6,326 bases of DNA, from positions 1 to 6,326 of the forward strand of contig JAKLEK010000087.1 of the NCBI GenBank assembly GCA_022703115.1. The letters run 5' to 3'. The notes beneath the pieces are model-generated. The model saw only the letters and a program-made list of their open reading frames with translations, did no database searches and was not told where the DNA came from. A program made the translations under genes and the position numbers. Positions 4,960 through 6,326 of the stretch are shown here, one piece after another. Within the stretch, counting starts at the first letter, position 1. Each line of letters opens with the position of its first letter. This DNA comes from Elusimicrobiota bacterium. GTDB lineage: Bacteria; Elusimicrobiota; Elusimicrobia; Elusimicrobiales; UBA9959.

Positions 4960-5729
4960 CGCTGGACGCGGGCAACAGTCAGATATTCGGGGGGGTGTTC
5001 AAAGGGGACGAACTGCTGTTCAAGTTCCGCAAGACCTCTAAGGGGAACGTGACCTCCGACGAATTCGGCATCTTCTTCAAGAGCGTTCTCAGGGAGAATT
5101 CTATGGACCCGGCGGAGATCCGAGATTTCGCAGTATGCTCGGTCGTGCCGGACCTGGTCTATTCCCTGACGCAGAGCGCCGTCAAATATTTCGGGCTGGA
5201 GCCGTTCCTGATCCAGACCGGTATCAAGACCGGCCTTAATATACGGTACAAGAACCCGGCCGAAATAGGAGCCGACAGGATCGCCACCGCCATAGCCGGG
5301 ACCAGGATGTTCGAGGGGAAGGACCTGATAATAGTGGACCTGGGCACAGCCACCACCTTCTGCGCGGTATCCGGGAAGAAGGAGTACCTGGGCGGCCTCA
5401 TCCTGCCGGGCCTCAAGATATCTATGGAGGCGCTCGCCAGGGAGACGGCCAAACTGCCTAGAGTCGAGATAGTAAGGCCGGCCGAACTGGTCGGGCGGAC
5501 CACGGTGGAGGGGATACAGTCCGGGCTCTATCACGGCCATTTTTTCGCCATCAAAGGCATAGTCGGGGCTATTAAAGCGGAATATTTCAGGGGGGAGGAC
5601 CCGCTGGTCATAGGCACCGGAGGGTTCTCAAAGATGTTCGAGAGCGCCGGGGTGTTCGACAAAGTGGAGCCGGACCTGGTACTGAAAGGGATAGCCGAGG
5701 CCGTGAAACTGAACAAGGCAAGGAGCTGA
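4950..5729 (+). CDS. coaX: Type III pantothenate kinase
   Basis: Phosphorylates pantothenate to 4'-phosphopantothenate with ATP and a monovalent cation. Unlike type I CoaA, type III kinases are not feedback-inhibited by CoA (family knowledge). ASKHA-fold cytoplasmic dimer. Seen in 259 residues: phosphate-1 loop ALDAGNSQI (4-12), CSVVP (63-67), KNPAEIGADR (101-110) with the expected general base Asp109, phosphate-2 motif VDLGTATTF (129-137), GGLILPGLKISMEAL (154-168 by count) and ETAKLPRVE just after it, VGRTTVEGIQSG, and the C-terminal adenosine-side GTGGF. The start at 4950 follows AGGAGG (4940-4945). The same frame stays open upstream to 4410, but that part only shadows coaB and lacks homology. 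The ATG is 10 bp inside coaB, so translation is probably coupled. A kinase without feedback inhibition would leave flux control to expression or to other steps. Confidence 0.98.
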   Translation: MLLALDAGNSQIFGGVFKGDELLFKFRKTSKGNVTSDEFGIFFKSVLRENSMDPAEIRDFAVCSVVPDLVYSLTQSAVKYFGLEPFLIQTGIKTGLNIRYKNPAEIGADRIATAIAGTRMFEGKDLIIVDLGTATTFCAVSGKKEYLGGLILPGLKISMEALARETAKLPRVEIVRPAELVGRTTVEGIQSGLYHGHFFAIKGIVGAIKAEYFRGEDPLVIGTGGFSKMFESAGVFDKVEPDLVLKGIAEAVKLNKARS

Positions 5730-5731
5730 AC

Positions 5732-6052
5732 ATGATACGGACGCTCTTGAAATCCAAGATACACCGCGTCAAGGTGACGAGGACGGACCTGAACTACAAC
5801 GGTTCTATCACCATCGACAGGGCGCTCTGCAGGAAGGCGGAACTGATGGAGAACGAGAAGGTCGACGTGTACAATGTTAACACCGGGGCCAGGTTTTCCA
5901 CCTACGTCATTTACGGAAGGAAAGGGGTCGTCGGCATCAACGGGGCGGCCGCGCGTCTGGCGCAGAAAGGCGACCTCGTGATAATAGTGTCCTACGCCCA
6001 GTACGGGCCGGAAGAGTGCCGGGGCCACAGACCGGTCATAATCTCCTTCTGA
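5732..6052 (+). CDS. panD: Aspartate 1-decarboxylase, pyruvoyl-dependent PanD (short)
   Basis: Makes beta-alanine from L-aspartate for PanC. It is made as a proenzyme that cleaves itself at Gly-Ser to give the pyruvoyl cofactor; the active form is a tetramer. Seen in 106 residues: LLKSKIHRVKVT (5-16) with Lys9, the cleavage site Tyr22-Asn-Gly24-Ser25 followed by ITID, GARFSTY (52-58) with Arg54 and Tyr58, and GINGAAARL (68-76) with Asn70, equivalent to Asn72 of E. coli. Two residues are missing from the GERGSG-type turn before GING. The C terminus ends about 20 residues earlier than the 126-residue E. coli enzyme. Neither change removes a catalytic residue. AAGGAG at 5720-5725 is 6 nt from the ATG, and only 2 bp separate the gene from coaX. 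It is the last gene of the operon. No clear terminator follows in the 10 bp before the convergent gene. Confidence 0.97.
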   Translation: MIRTLLKSKIHRVKVTRTDLNYNGSITIDRALCRKAELMENEKVDVYNVNTGARFSTYVIYGRKGVVGINGAAARLAQKGDLVIIVSYAQYGPEECRGHRPVIISF

Positions 6053-6062
6053 ACCTTCCTGA

Positions 6063-6326
6063 CTAGAATTCCGAGAGGGGGAGGACCGGCTCGTTGAACC
6101 GGCGGGGTTCGGCCTCTCCTGAAAGCGCGGATTTGCGGCTTTTACGCAGGCGTACCGCCCAGATCCCGGCCTTGCGGGCCTGTATCACGTCGGAGTCGGT
6201 GACGGCGAAATACAGCAGGAACCGTTCTTTTTCCAGAAGTTCGTATCTGGCGTTCTCGTCGGGTACGAAATAGAAGCGTTCGGCCAGGTGGCTCCAGCTC
6301 CGGACCAGCGAGTCCGAGCCGGCCGG
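6063..6326 (-). CDS. C-terminal fragment of a HAD-like phosphatase (runs off the right edge)
   Basis: The last 87 residues of a leftward gene whose start is outside the window; stop TAG at 6065-6063. Seen: ERFYFVPDENARYELLEKER (16-35 of the fragment), then FAVTDSDVIQARKAGIWAVR (40-59), a Lys/Arg-rich stretch, and the end FNEPVLPLSEF (77-87). The middle segment fits HAD motif IV: an acidic TDSD followed by a helix with AR-x-x-G and a strand ending in VR. Together with the C-terminal EPV-x-x-x-SEF, it resembles the end of class B acid phosphatases such as E. coli AphA, which has a DSDND motif there and ends in a similar EEV-x-x-SEY. The catalytic DxD motif I lies beyond the edge, so activity and any signal peptide cannot be judged. 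Codon use matches the rest of the window. It converges on panD with 10 bp between stops, so it is not part of the CoA operon. Confidence 0.65.
   Translation of the reverse strand, partial: PAGSDSLVRSWSHLAERFYFVPDENARYELLEKERFLLYFAVTDSDVIQARKAGIWAVRLRKSRKSALSGEAEPRRFNEPVLPLSEF

Noticed and set aside
4956..6028. Minus-strand frames opposite coaX and panD (194, 114 and 165 codons)
   Set aside because: Antisense to clearly functional coaX and panD; compositions and lack of motifs point to shadow frames.
6073..6118. Inverted repeat GAGAGG/CCTCTC with inner GAACC/GGTTC hairpin after panD as a terminator
   Set aside because: It lies in the coding end of the convergent HAD-like gene, has short arms and no T-run on the plus strand; the evidence is too weak to call.

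Overview
The window is GC-rich chromosomal DNA (about 60% by eye) from a bacterium. It uses many AGG (Arg) and ATA (Ile) codons, which is unusual for the common GC-rich groups. Single-gene enzyme types (type III pantothenate kinase, separate CoaC and CoaB, a DUF2520-type reductase) and the gene order suggest a little-cultivated lineage. Elusimicrobiota or a similar phylum is my guess, at low confidence. There are no mobile elements, CRISPR arrays, tRNAs or rRNAs.

Left part (1-1321, minus strand): an operon reading leftward in the order HIT-family hydrolase, rpsU (ribosomal protein S21), rho-independent terminator, dnaG (primase, cut by the window edge). This is the front of the 'macromolecular synthesis' arrangement rpsU-dnaG-(rpoD). 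A hairpin terminator sits between rpsU and dnaG, as in E. coli. An AT-rich patch at 1291-1321 probably holds the promoter.

Middle (1322-1484): a divergent intergenic region. It holds a plausible sigma-70-type promoter for the rightward operon and an inverted repeat over its -35 region.

Main part (1485-6052, plus strand): seven tightly packed genes covering almost the whole route to 4'-phosphopantetheine. The order is DUF2520 putative ketopantoate reductase, panB, panC, coaC, coaB, coaX, panD. PanB makes ketopantoate from 2-ketoisovalerate, and the DUF2520 protein probably reduces it to pantoate. PanD makes beta-alanine from aspartate, and PanC joins the two into pantothenate. CoaX phosphorylates pantothenate, CoaB adds cysteine, and CoaC decarboxylates to 4'-phosphopantetheine. 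Only coaD and coaE are missing. Five of the six junctions overlap by 4 to 14 bp; the sixth has a 2-bp gap. This points to one translationally coupled transcript.

Right edge (6063-6326, minus strand): the C-terminal end of a HAD-like phosphatase gene, convergent with panD.

The most noteworthy point is the non-PanE reductase at the head of a nearly complete CoA operon. It is accompanied by a streptococcal-like stand-alone CoaB, a shortened PanC and a short PanD.
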